Shown here: positions 23,215 to 37,704 of the stretch, piece after piece | How the letters are laid out: every line of letters starts with the position of its first letter | How positions within the stretch are numbered: the stretch's first letter is position 1 | DNA from: Marsupella aquatica | Lineage: Eukaryota > Marchantiophyta | Length of the DNA: 64,000 nucleotides | Reading direction: 5' to 3' | NCBI GenBank assembly: GCA_973895155.1 | Contig: OZ316896.1 | Span: 9,672,001 to 9,736,000 of the forward strand | Made by a program: the position numbers and the translations under genes | Notes under the pieces: model-generated | Database searches by the model: none | Told to the model about the DNA's origin: nothing | The model's input: only the letters and a program-made list of their open reading frames with translations

Positions 23215-24560
23215 CCTATAATATCATTGTGACTCTTAGTCCATACCGTACTTTGGTGCTGTTACTTCTCCCATAGTATCATTGTGTCTCATTGCTGCTG
23301 CTCCTATAGTATCATTGTGTCATGTGGTTTCTATGGTAGCTCGGTGCTGTTTCTCCTCCTACAGTATCATTGTGTCTCTTTGTCCCTACTGTACTTTGGT
23401 GCTGGTACTCCTCTTGCTGCTGCTACTATAGTCATGTTCCTCCTATAGTAACATTTTGCCTTGCCATCCCTACCTTGTTGGGTGCTGTCACTCCTCGTAC
23501 AGTATCATTGTGACTTGTTGCTACTCTGCTCCTATAGTCCTTTTTCTCCTGTAGTATCATTGTGTTTTGCTGCCCTACCATAGCTGCTTGGTGCTGCTCT
23601 TCTTCCCATAGTATCATTGCCTCTTGTACTATTCCTCTTAGAGTATCATTTTGTCTTGGTGTTCCTTCCCACTGTAGCTTGGTGCTGTTACTCCTATCAT
23701 AGTACCATTGCCTCTGGTTCCTACTGCTCTGGTACTATACTATTCCTATCGTATCATTGTGTCTCATCGTCCCTATGGTAATTACGCCTCCTATAGTATC
23801 ATATTGTCATTTGTTCCTACTTCTCTCGTACTATTCCTCATATAGTATCATTGTGTCCCGATTCCATAGCTGGGTGCTGCTATTCCTCCCATAGTATCCT
23901 TACCTCTAGTTCCTGCTGCTCTCATACTGTACTATTCCTCCCATAGTACCATTGTGTCTTGTCGTCCCTAGGATATTTTGGTGCTATTTTGCCTCCTCCA
24001 GTCTTGTATTGGAGCTTGTTCCTAATGTTCTTGTACTATTCCTCTTATAGTATCATCTCCTGTAGTATCATTGTGTCTTGTCGTTCCTATGGTAGTTCAG
24101 TGCACTCGTACTATACTATTCCTCCCATAGGGCATCTCAATCTTTGTACTTCTCATTCCTAGTCCAGGCTACTGACCCCCTAAAAAATGTGGCCGAAACT
24201 ACAGTTGGGACATGGTTTTCGGGCATGTGTAAGCAAGGGGGGTTGAACTTTGACAGGGCTCGCAACAAGGCAGCCTGCCGTGGAAAAACACTCCCCGGCA
24301 AAAAAGTACAGTCACCGACTCGGTGTACTGCACATTTTCAGTCCGCGTCCCACACCGCAAGTCTCAGCCCGACTAAAATCCCGCATCATTCAATGTAAGA
24401 GATGCCCTAATAGTATCATTGTGTATACTATTCCTTCTATAGTATCATTGTGTCTCCTCGTCCCTATGGTAGTGCGGTGCTCGTGTACTATACCATACCA
24501 TTCCTCCGATAGTATCATTGTTTCTTGTGGTGCCTACGGTTCGGAGCTCTTACACCTCTT
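23215..24560. repeat. Degenerate minisatellite with ~20 AGTATCATTGTGTCT cores
   Basis: The phrase CTCC(T/C)ATAGTATCATTGTGTCT recurs about twenty times at intervals of roughly 35-85 bp. It is linked by CCTA(T/C)(G/T)GTAGCTTGGTGCTGTTACTC-like text. The array is interrupted at 24130-24407 by an unrelated segment with terminal inverted repeats, then resumes. It is strongly pyrimidine-skewed on the plus strand. Its right end lies about 1.3 kb upstream of the helicase start codon. Confidence 0.9.
24130..24407. mobile_element. MITE-like insertion in the minisatellite, ~278 bp
   Basis: It begins GGGCATCTC and ends GAGATGCCC, a perfect 9-bp terminal inverted repeat, and its interior is unlike the surrounding array. 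Left flank: CCTCCCATA. Right flank: TAATAGTATCATTG. The array consensus CCTCCCATAGTATCATTG lets the empty site be reconstructed. The target duplication reads as either TA or ATA, so the family (Tc1/mariner-like or PIF/Harbinger-like) is not settled. There is no coding capacity. Confidence 0.78.
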
Positions 24561-25854
24561 ACAGTATAGTATAGTATCATATCACACCATACAGCAAAGC
24601 ATAGCATAGCATGTTTGTTAGTTTGTAGCTCGTTGGTGTTGTGCTCTCGTCTGTGAGTACCGTCATTTGTGGGTCGCTTCTGAATTCCCTCCGTTCGTTC
24701 AATCAACCGAAACCTCGTTTGTTCCGTTTATCCGGCTTTTAGGCTCCGCTTTTAGGCTCCGCTCCATTATTTCGAGAGACCACGAGATACGATCGCTTTA
24801 GTAGTGTTTTTACTGATTTTAGGGTTTGCGTCGACGACTGTGAACGACGTTTTCTGGGGCTTGTTTAGGTTTTTGGGGCGAGCTGTGTTGTTGCTGCTCG
24901 AGTGCTTCTGGAGACTGGAGGAGTAGAGCTCTGTTTCGGTTGCGGTGGTGGTGGTGGTTTGGTGGGGGACTGTCGTATCTATTTGCGGCTCTGGTGCGAA
25001 AATCGTTGTCAGTTTGTTCAGGCGGGGTAGGGATTGGCCAGGCGCGGCACGGCTCGGCTCGGGGGCTTGGTGGGTGGTGGCTGCGCGCAGCCTGTACTGA
25101 AGCGATTCAGGTACGAAAAGTGCAGGATTTTTGAGATTAGAGCTCGGCAGCGTGGTGTGGTGTGGTGTGCTGGGGACGCGATTTGAGTTTGAGTGTAGTT
25201 GCGGGAAAGTTGATCGGAAGTAAGGTTGTTGAAGGGAGTGGAATAGAGCGGTGGTGTTCAGGCAGAGGGATGGAGGGATAGAGAAAGAGAGAGAGCGGTG
25301 CGAAGATAGCGCGGACTCGATGGTCTGTTGTTGTTGAAGTATGGCAGTAGGGAGGGAGTGCTTGTGGTAGTCGCTCGCAGTTTTTGCATCTATCCAGTTA
25401 CCGTTGGTGTGGTCTGGTCTTGTATGGTCGCCTTTTCGGAGCAAGGGTTTAATGTGTAGCTGGAGAGGAGGAGAAGGTCGTGGTCGCTTTTGCAGCGGTG
25501 GTGGTGAAGCTCTTCTTTGGTAGAGAGAGGGGGTTTTGGCTTCTCCCTGCCAGCATATGGAGGAGGCTTAAAATCTTTCATCCTTGAATTTTAAAGGTGC
25601 ATCAGATTGAGAGGGAACGAGGGTTTGAAGCTTGTGGCTGGCAGACATAGATAGTAGAAAAGGACGAAAGGGAGTAAGGAGTAAGGGAGAGAGTCGTTGT
25701 GATGTGAGTAGGTCGAGCTAGAAAGTATTAGATTGACTGTTTTCTCCGTTCAGAGCTGCTGGTGCTGTTTCTCTGAGGTCTGTGGTGTGTACTTGTTCGT
25801 GTAACTTGAATAGAGAGAAGAGGTCGATTGAGGACAGGCGCTTCGAGGAAGAGA
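24561..25854 (+). other. Promoter and 5' leader region of the DDX3-like helicase
   Basis: It has a short (TATAG)/(CATAG) run near 24570-24610, then G/T-rich sequence with GTGGTG runs and a GA-rich patch near 25280. A 5'-UTR intron is possible but I cannot place its ends with confidence. Open frames on the minus strand (24767-25444) are low-complexity. Confidence 0.5.
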
Positions 25855-29147
<3,293 letters not shown>

Positions 29148-30844
29148 TGGATTGTCATGTTTCACTGCAAACAAGATCAGCACTTTTCTAATGGAAGCAG
29201 TGGCCCAGTTCTGCTGTTAGAATTTGTGCAGCTTGACTTGAGGAGTTTATCATTTTTTCCTAACACACCTGTGCAATAATTTGCCTTGTGTGCGGGCTAC
29301 ATAATTTTGCCCAGTTTAGCACCACCTGCCATTTCTTTTTGGGTATGTGGAACATAGCTCACATGCCCCTCCTGGGCTTTTTCTGTCTCTCTTTGGGTGA
29401 GTTAGTAGGCATGTGCAGAGGCTGGGAGCTTACCATAAACGATTCCTCGGCACACTCAGCCGGGTGTACAATAGTAGCCACACCTGGCACCCAATTCTTA
29501 GTTATTTAATGCAGAGAGGGCCCCAGCTAACTGAGACATTTGTTTCAGTATCCTTGAAAAGTGTATTGTGGCGGTGACCCCTGGCTGTGGATCTCACATC
29601 AGCTGATGCAACGTGAGTGCTATCTGCTGTTATGCGTGCAAGGCTTGCCTGGTGGATCTATTTGTTAATCAGTAGCAAGGTACTGATAATATCGTCTTGG
29701 ATTCACAGAGCCCCTCGTAGGGGAAGTCGAGCTATCAGATAAGCGGGGCAATAATCCATATCAGTTGGCTTTTCTTGCTTTCACTTTTTGATTCTGGAAC
29801 GAAGCTGCGTCAGTGAGGAGTGGGCTAGGCAGCCCTGCCTTGGATTGGACGGCGATTTATGACTGATTTGTACAGTCAACAAAGTCACGGATCAAAATTT
29901 GTATCATGGAATTTTTGTTTTTTCCTAGTATTGGTCTGAGCTCACTAGATACTCTGCTACCTGCGTATGGTTCAACTCACGGAATTGCAGAGTTTCTGGT
30001 CATCTGTCAAAATTCTGACAGGTTTTTTGCCTCAGAATGCTGAAAAGTTCATGATCTGTTTTGCAACTTTTCAAGACTGGCTGCCAGGTGATTCTTTGAG
30101 ACTTTGCCATCAGGAGGAGAGGTGGATAGTCTTTAAAGAGGAGTATGGATTCTGCTCCACCTAGTTGTCACCCGTGGCACTTAGCAAGAGTTTAGCTTAT
30201 GAAGGATGGCATAACTTTTACAGGAAACTGCGAAAGCAGAAGGTAGTGCAATGCTGTGTGGTCCACATTTTGTCTATAAAACAATGTTTTTAACATGAGG
30301 CAAAGTTACCCCCATTTGGGTGGGCCACGGGCATGTGGGAGTCGTCCCAAACCTCCTTGCTTGCGGACTGTGCATGTTACCTTGGAATCTGTCTGCAAGC
30401 TGTGCAGGAAATACATGCGTATACGTTACTTGCAATTTATACGTCCGTTACCTTTTGCATTGGTTCAAGCTTTAGGATTCCAATCGTGTCGTTTTCACTT
30501 TAGCCTGCAGTGTCATTTATGGGGAACTCAAGCAATGTCTTGATTGTAAATTAGTTTCTTGAACTTGTGGAAGTTCGGCATTGTACTCTCGGAATCGTGA
30601 ACACGAGGTATGTAAGTGAATTGCTGTTTCTTTCTTTTTCTTGATCGTGGTTGATGTAAGGGATCGATGTCATGTTTTATGAAGGCTTGCGTTATCAACC
30701 TGGTGACTAAGAAACAATAGCTGAGTATTCGTTGGTCACCACGGAGATTGTGAAAGAGATGAGGAATTCATTTCCCTGGTCAGTGAGAGCTGTGACTAAA
30801 TTCTGATTCTAAGACAACGACACACGGGTTCGCAACCTATGATC

Positions 30845-31026
30845 ACATGGTAGCAAACTCCCGGAGGAAAATCCTTTAAGCAATTATTTCTGCCCTGGAT
30901 GTCATCATGTAGCTTTTGGCCAACCCAATTCTGGTTCTACGATGAATGAGTGTGGTCTGCCAACCCATGTGGCAAACTCCCGTAGGAAAATCTGCTAAAT
31001 ATTTATTTCTGCCTGCCATGTCATCG
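30845..31026. repeat. Spaced duplication, ~64-bp arms, 119-bp period
   Basis: Shared text is CATG-TGGCAAACTCCCG-AGGAAAATC, then TTATTTCTGCC, then ATGTCATC. GCAAACTCCCG occurs at 30853 and 30972. The two copies are clearly diverged. Confidence 0.8.
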
Positions 31027-31555
31027 TGCCACTAGGGGCGATTGAACACGAGCAGAGAGGCCTTGTGAAAGTACAAGCGTTTCAGTAGTCACTAGCAGAC
31101 AGACTGGCTATATGTAGATAAAAATCGTGTATGCTCTTGCCTCTTCTCGTGGAGGATTATCCGCAGCTGCAGTCCAGTACACACCGGTGAAAACATTCGG
31201 GTTCACTGACCTAGCCGAGCAGGCTGTGAGGTGCTTTGAAAGTCGTTTCTTGTGTGCACTTTGTAAGTCGTGCTTTTTGTGCAATTTTTAAAGTGAATAT
31301 ACAGCTTCATATTTTCATAGCAAAAGTGAGGGTTTGCTGATTCGAGTCATATCCTCCATAGCTGAAGCTGCCGTTCATCTGATTGAATGGGCATACATCT
31401 GCCAACCCTTCCTATGTCGAGATTTACTCTGAAGCCTCACTGTGCAAGTACACTTCTTTACATCCACGTTGAAAACAGTGGCTATTAAACATTATATAGA
31501 TTATTAGCTAGGGACGGGAGGACTACTTACAGTTACCTTACGTACACGACTCAGG

Positions 31556-31795
31556 AAAAGCTGGAAATTGCATAGCGTGCACCACTATTGAAGCTTTACT
31601 GCATTATGGCAGGATTTAGTTAAGCTTGAACTTGTACTAGGTCAAATAAATCTCCACGTGAAAGGGAAATGGTAAAAGCTGGAACTTGCAATTACATAAG
31701 GTGCACCATTCTTGAAGTTGTTACTGCATTATGGCAGGATTAGTAAGCTTGAACTTGTACTAGGTCCAATAAATCTCTACCTGAAAGCGAAATGG
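31556..31795. repeat. Tandem duplication, ~120-bp unit
   Basis: AAAAGCTGGAA starts at 31556 and 31674. Both copies continue with GTGCACCA-T, TTGAAG, ACTGCATTATGGCAGGATT, AAGCTTGAACTTGTACTAGG and AATAAATCTC-AC-TGAAAG. Identity is high, with small indels. Confidence 0.9.
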
Positions 31796-32463
31796 TCTTA
31801 CCAGGTTTAAAGTCGTCATACAGATTCTTTGAATCTCCACTTCAACCAGACATGGAGTCGAAACAATTCAAGCCACTCCAATATAAAGTGAGAAAGCGTG
31901 AAGACTTGCTACATTATACGAGCAACTTTTTTTCTATTGTGATACACAATTCGTGAATCAGGGAACGAAATGCAAGATTGAAGTGCTGAGCATAACAGAT
32001 TTCAGCTTCGAAAAGGAACGACGACCCGTGGCACATGTTTCTTTCCAAATACCATGGGAGTAAGGTAGCACATCTCGAGGCGATATCTCTGCCTTCGCAA
32101 ATGCGCTCCCAGACTCCTCAAATAAACTGGAGATGAACAGATTTTATTGAAATGCCTTGGGTGCCCCGGTTGTACTCGAGTGCCTTGATGTCACTTACAA
32201 GGGCAGCCTAGGGATTGCTAAGGAAGCAATTATCCACAGCCAAGCAGAAATGTTGAGAAGCTAGATACTGGATACCAAAAAGACGGTTGGTCACTTACAA
32301 GGTCTCCGCAGATAGTACAAGGGGCTGAAGATGCCATGCTCAACATGTTTACAAAGTATAGATTACAAGTTAGCGAATATAGTGTAAATTAATTACTAAA
32401 TGACCTTACACTGGTAACAATGACATCAGTACTAAAATCTGTTACCTTTCTACCAATCAGAAT

Positions 32464-34284
32464 TCATGGAGAGCGGTAACTGAGCAGGATTCTTCTAGGC
32501 CGTTGGAAGCGCTGCTCCACATCAAATGATTCTTCTTCTTGTACAACATAACCCAGTTTCTGGTATAAAGCTAAAGCTGAGTTATTATTAGCTTCAACGT
32601 GTACATAAAGTATTTCTAGTTGAATTTGCTGAGCAAGATGAACTGCTTCTTTCATGAGTGCTGTCGCCACTCCATGGCGTCTAGCAGTTTGAGAGACACA
32701 TAAGTTGAAGATATATCCATGGTTTACATCTAACTTTTGTTGAGAAGAAAAGGACAGCAGCCTATGTCCTGGCCCATTCTCCGAAACCTGCACAATCACC
32801 ACCCAGATTGCTGCATTTAGGAGTAGACGAGACGCATTACTGTGAGCAAACCCAAACAGGAGCACACTATATGGAACGTCATTTTATGCCTGTCACAGAG
32901 AATAGCATTCTGCAAGCGCTCCAGCTGCCTCATACCAACCTGCCGCCTCTTTGCGAATTTCTTTTTCCGGGCATTTGCCACATCGTAAAGTTGGAATGTC
33001 ACACTATTGACATCCGCGGTCGGAATTGATCCTGCTCCATCCTTGAAAACGCCGTTGATCCAGTATCAGGAGCTATCACAGTTCACCTGTTTACAAAAGT
33101 GATGTATACTATTTCCTAGCCAGAACTGCAAAATCTCGCGGGACGCTCCAAGAATAAGAGTTCGTTGACACCATCTAAAGCCCAGAGGGTTAGAACTTCC
33201 CCAACACTGACTTCTGACAGCGTATCTACCTGCTCATACTAGTGTACTACGAAAGCTGCAGCCTTGAGTTAGGAATGTATCTTACTTGTATGTCCAAGGT
33301 TCCTATTGCCACCAAAGGTTTCCTGCTGAATGCTGGAGAAAACACAGTTGGTGGCGAAACTAAAGAATTTCTCTTGTGATTAGATGCCACCAGCAATTCA
33401 TCATGATCGGACTCTTCACAAACCGCGAGCAGACACTTCACGTTCATGTTCAAATCTTGCATCTTGGTGTCCTGGTTGTGGACAAGAATTACCTTAGATC
33501 AGTACCTCATTTGACCACAGATCAATCCGTAACCAGTTTAAAGAGAGTTCTGACATGCATAAACTTGGGAAACAGTTTTCTTGTTAATCTTGCCTCTGAT
33601 GAAGCAGATTGGCCAGCTGAACCATTTCTAGAGCTTTATGGTGGTCTCATAGACCCAGTTCCAAACAGGTTCTGGCTTCCATTAACAGTGCTTCCCAAGA
33701 CAATTACACTTCATAGGGAAGTACGAGAATACTAGAAATCCCAAAGGTTCTAGGCAGATAATTATCTAAGACAAACTAGCTTTTGCAAAAACACAATGAT
33801 CGAGGATTTTGGATTGTCCTCCCTGCCAGGGAGACATCAGAAAAATTCAGCAGCCACTACGAGTGCTATGAAGTCGGCTGACAATCTAACCAGACAAGGC
33901 AAGAAAGGCAACTGTGGATGAAAATTTACCCTCTCAAACTCGGACTTCACCCTTGATTTCAACAAATCTTGCACTTCAAAGTCACGTTTCAGGCGTGCCT
34001 TGATGCCCTCCAACCCCTCAGACCCACTTGCAGGGAACTTTGGATAAGAGTAGAATAACTGGGCCCTCAGAGTGGCTGCGGCCAAAAGCTCATCCGATGT
34101 GCTGACAGTAATAATCCAAAATTTGAGCTTTCCAGCCTGATAAGAATTCAAACGTGCTGGCGACGAGAGACTGCAGTCTAAGGTCGGCATAGAATTGTCT
34201 CTAGTAGGAAAGGTCGATACGACATCAGCGGCAGTCTCGTTCCATGCGGCTTTGCCAACATTCCCCAACCATTCAGAGCTTCTA
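32464..34284 (-). CDS. GNAT-family N-acetyltransferase (5' exon unresolved)
   Basis: Four exons on the minus strand join in phase: 34284-33930, 33471-33286, 33041-32940 and 32787-32464 (stop). They give 321 residues without the N-terminus. The first begins mid-codon after a TTCTTGCAG acceptor, so at least one upstream exon is missing, probably between 34.3 and 35.6 kb and perhaps encoding a transit peptide. The first part has the plant GNAT helix region (DELLAAATLRAQLFYSY). The core has VAIGTLDIQ, GYIFNLCVSQTARRHGVATALMKEAV (acetyl-CoA-binding motif A, R-R-H-G-V-A) and LEILYVHVEANNNSALALYQKLGYV (motif B). This resembles plant, often plastid-targeted, GCN5-related N-acetyltransferases that acetylate protein N-termini or lysines; substrate and location are inferred. 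The CAAG acceptor of the third exon (33041) is the weakest junction. Confidence 0.8.
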
Positions 34285-36997
34285 CTGCAAGAAGAATGCA
34301 AGCCAAGAGTAACTAATCAGAACTTCTTCAGGGACCCGTCACCTTTTGAAATTCTTCGCTGAGAGATATTCGGTATATTAAAGAGGAGCTCATTGACAAC
34401 TCTGTTTCTGATCATGCTTTCATGCATATTGGGACCAAAACCGTCGATAAGGCGCTGCAAGCAATCGAAACGAAAAGCTAGGGAAGCCCTTTGCCCAGGT
34501 CTAGGTTGACACCATTCTCAAAGCCGGGTCTGGTCTATTCCTCATGTGACCATGCACCTGGACATTAGATGTAATGGCATGACGTGAACACCACCCAAAG
34601 CCCTTCACATTTACACAACGTTTTGGCACAATTCATTCTCTATAAAAGTGTCCAATTGTCCTTAATCAGTAGAATTGATAAGACTTCATCTTTTGCAGAA
34701 CAACGGTGTAAAAGACCACTTCGGTTTCAAGACATCAAAAGTGTGTGGGTGGAACCAGAGTCTACATTAGGATCGAGAAGACGACAGTCCGTACAAATCC
34801 CCACCCACCCCATCCTCTCTGTTTCACAAATTTACTAGGTGAGCAGCAAAGCCGATCATAGTTTGCTACATTTGCTGTGCTAAATGGATAGGAAGAACCT
34901 GCTGCAAATACGAATTGGAACCTTTAACGGAAATCAGCAAAGGCTCTGCACTTCGACGATGTATAATACTATAATGAGGACTGAAGAGGAGAGCTGCATT
35001 TCCTTTGAAATTCATGTGCCTGTTCGTTCCAATCTGCCATCCAGTGCGTCGAAGCCCAAAGACTCTGGCAGTGCAGGAAACCTTTCTTGCCAATTCGATG
35101 AACTGCTCCAAAATAAAAAAGATCAACGCATGACACTTCAAGTTAGAGGTGGAACCGACCAACCAACCTTGGAGATTGGAGCAGCCTCCGAACAGCATGT
35201 TCCCTCCCGAACTGCTGTTGTTGTTGTCTAGTTGCAGCTCGACCCAATCGGATCTTCTCGTCCATGAAGACCACCCCAAGGGTCTTTGAACTGCTCGGAC
35301 ACACTCCATAATAATAGCTACAGCACAGAACATTGACGAAGCTACTATTATGTCTGCACTTATGTAAGCTCGGGCGAGGCGAACGAGATGCTGAATTGGA
35401 GGTTAGCCACCTTCCAGCTCTCTGAGATTTCTTAACTCCCTGTTGACTGCCAGCAGTTACTTTCGCTGGCGAGAAAGGAAGAAGAATAAGAGACGGGATG
35501 GAAAGAAGACACCAGGCGCCAGCCGCCATAGCTACCCCCACAAACTCAGCTCTCTCCCTCTATGTCTCGGTCTGTCGTTCCTGGATGCTTGTCGTCGATA
35601 TTGATTCCCAAGGTGGTGTAGCAGACTCGCAAACAAAATCTAACCTGATTCATTCCTTTACGCGTTCTTTTGGCTTTGTAATGCAATTACCATACCGCGA
35701 AGGATCGAACGAGGTCCATCACTCTGTTTAATTGATCGTTCCCTCTCTTCCATGGTCGGTACGTGGCAGGATAATAGTCGCTGCATTTGTAATGGTTCGT
35801 CCATTCTCAAATCATTCCATCTGTCCTTCCATCCCTCCATCCCTCCATGCCGAGGGTCTGCTGTGAGCTTGAAGTTGAAACGTAGCGCTGATCAGTGCCC
35901 TCATTCCCTCGAGGTGTAGTCAGTGTATCTCCTGGCACCCCTCGCTTTCTTAAATTCTGTCAGCAGATTCTGTGGAGCTACTAGAGGCAAGGCAAGTCAT
36001 ATACTCCATCGAAGCATCATGACACAGCCTTGAGGCTGGCCCAAAGACATGCTTCTCACTACTGTTCTCTGGATACATAGCAATTCATGGAGATATTTTG
36101 CATCAGCACCAGCACCTCAGAGGCTCTACAGTAGAGCCCAGGTTGCCCACGTCTAGGCCAACGAGTTATGGAAGCCTTCGTACACCACATAAATTCCGTA
36201 CGTCAAACTCCTGTAAGTCATTCTCAGCCCGGATGCCTGGCTAGCATCACACCTCGATTGAATGACTAAATGAATTTGATTTTGTTCTCTCTGTTTTCAG
36301 GCGTGTTCTCGCTTGCAAGCAGATAACATGATGACGGTCAAAGTATCTCCCGGTAGTGTAAAGGACACCGTATCTGTAAAACATAAGGACAAGGTACTGT
36401 AGTAAAGAGCATTAAGAATATTGTATGTCATGTCGTCTTCGCTTTTCCGTTCTTGGTTGGCACCTCACACAAAGACGTCATGCAACTGCACCCTTGAGCC
36501 TGAGGTAGGGCTCGTCATTGAGAAGCTCCATAATACTCACAGACCTGTCATGAAAGAATATTGATAGACCTCAAGTGGCGTGTCTATGCTTCTGCCATTG
36601 ATTACCATTGTGCCTTCTGCTTCAGACCACTCCGTCCTATGAGAAAACCAAACGGTGCTGGGTCATTGACAAGTAAAGTCTTGCAGGCAGGGCAAATTCT
36701 GTGTGTAAAAATTCTGTGTGGAATCTTAACTCACTTGTCGCAGGTTACCAGAGTCAACGATCTTGATTACAAAATGGTAATAACAGTATGATAAAATATG
36801 AATTTTAATAACCCAAAACGGTGCGTGCAACGGAAGCTTGAACTACGAGTAATTCATTCAGTGTACATTAAATGCTAATCTTGCAGGGTAGTTTATCTAT
36901 GTCGTTAACGTGATAATGATCCTAGGAATCTAGCAAAAGACATTACACTACGAACTACTCTGTAAGCCTGTAGGAAGCCAAGTCGAGCTGAAGAAGC

Positions 36998-37085
36998 CCT
37001 GGCGACCATCTGGTAGCTCCTGACAAAGGGCTGAAAGTGTCCCTGGCGACCATCTGGTAGCTCGTGACAAAGGGCTGAAAGTGTC
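36998..37085. repeat. Perfect-looking 44-bp tandem duplication
   Basis: CCTGGCGACCATCTGGTAGC starts at 36998 and again at 37042, each followed by TGACAAAGGGCTGAAAGTGTC. I see a single C/G difference, so the duplication looks recent. Confidence 0.93.
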
Positions 37086-37208
37086 TTGAAAGTGTGTTGC
37101 TAGCACCGTACTTGCAACAAATTATTTGATTCCACATGTCCATACCATTGAATATGTCGCGAAATTGAATGAACCTGCGGTGGGGCAGCGGGGGAGCAGT
37201 GGGTTCTC

Positions 37209-37226
37209 CAGAGAGAGAGAGAGAGA
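37209..37226. repeat. (GA)n microsatellite in the MSR 5' region
   Basis: About nine GA units on the plus strand, roughly 480 bp upstream of the MSR start codon. Confidence 0.85.
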
Positions 37227-37704
37227 TGGTGGGTTTCATCTCGGTTATCAACGTGCCCACAGAGAGAGCAGAAAGGCTTTAGGGGGAGATGCTTGGTTCT
37301 TCGTAGTAGGGAAGGGATTCCGATATTGGACCGAGGATGGAAGTCAATCGATGTGATGACGATCAGTTGAGTGACTGGAAGGTTCTTTGAGCCTGGATGT
37401 GGTGTTAGTTCTCCTGACTGGAGACGTTAACAAGTGATTCTCCAGCGCCGAAACCTGCAAGCGTGGAACCCCGATGGATCTGTTCCACAGCAAATTTCCT
37501 GCAGCAGACGTAGCAGCAGTTTTTGACAGCAATTGCATGTTTGAGAGGTAAATGTTGGGTACACTGTGGAAGCTCTGTGAAAGGTCCGTAATCTGTGTGG
37601 AACACTCGCGATGAGACTGATTGTAAAGTTCATATATTCTGACAAACACTGCTGCCTCTTGGCTACTGGACCCGATAAAGAGGCAGCGCAAGGAGTTCAG
37701 CACC

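Larger units (their letters stand above)
29148..32463. other. 3' flank of the helicase gene and spacer
   Basis: The first few hundred bases are probably helicase 3' UTR. No further gene is supported. Two local tandem duplications (30.85-31.03 and 31.56-31.80 kb) are listed separately. The minus-strand GNAT gene ends at 32464, so this is a convergent intergenic region. Confidence 0.5.
34285..37704. other. Divergent spacer between the GNAT and MSR genes
   Basis: It should contain the missing GNAT 5' exon(s), both promoters and the MSR 5' leader. A minus-strand frame at 35143-35541 starts with a hydrophobic, signal-like stretch but has no in-phase donor I can defend. A 15-bp palindrome GCTCTACAGTAGAGC lies at 36123-36137. 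A (CATCC)-type pyrimidine run lies near 35825. Confidence 0.45.

Noticed and set aside
24767-25444. 225-residue minus-strand frame upstream of the helicase
   Set aside because: Low-complexity S/T/H/P-rich translation antisense to the probable helicase leader; no domain.
25828-25854. Upstream extension of the helicase frame to position 25828
   Set aside because: The first codon there is TTG; the first ATG is at 25855 and gives the expected DDX3 N-terminus.
35143-35541. Hydrophobic N-terminal frame as first exon of the GNAT gene
   Set aside because: Attractive as a targeting peptide, but I found no donor with the phase needed by the acceptor at 34284, so it is not called.
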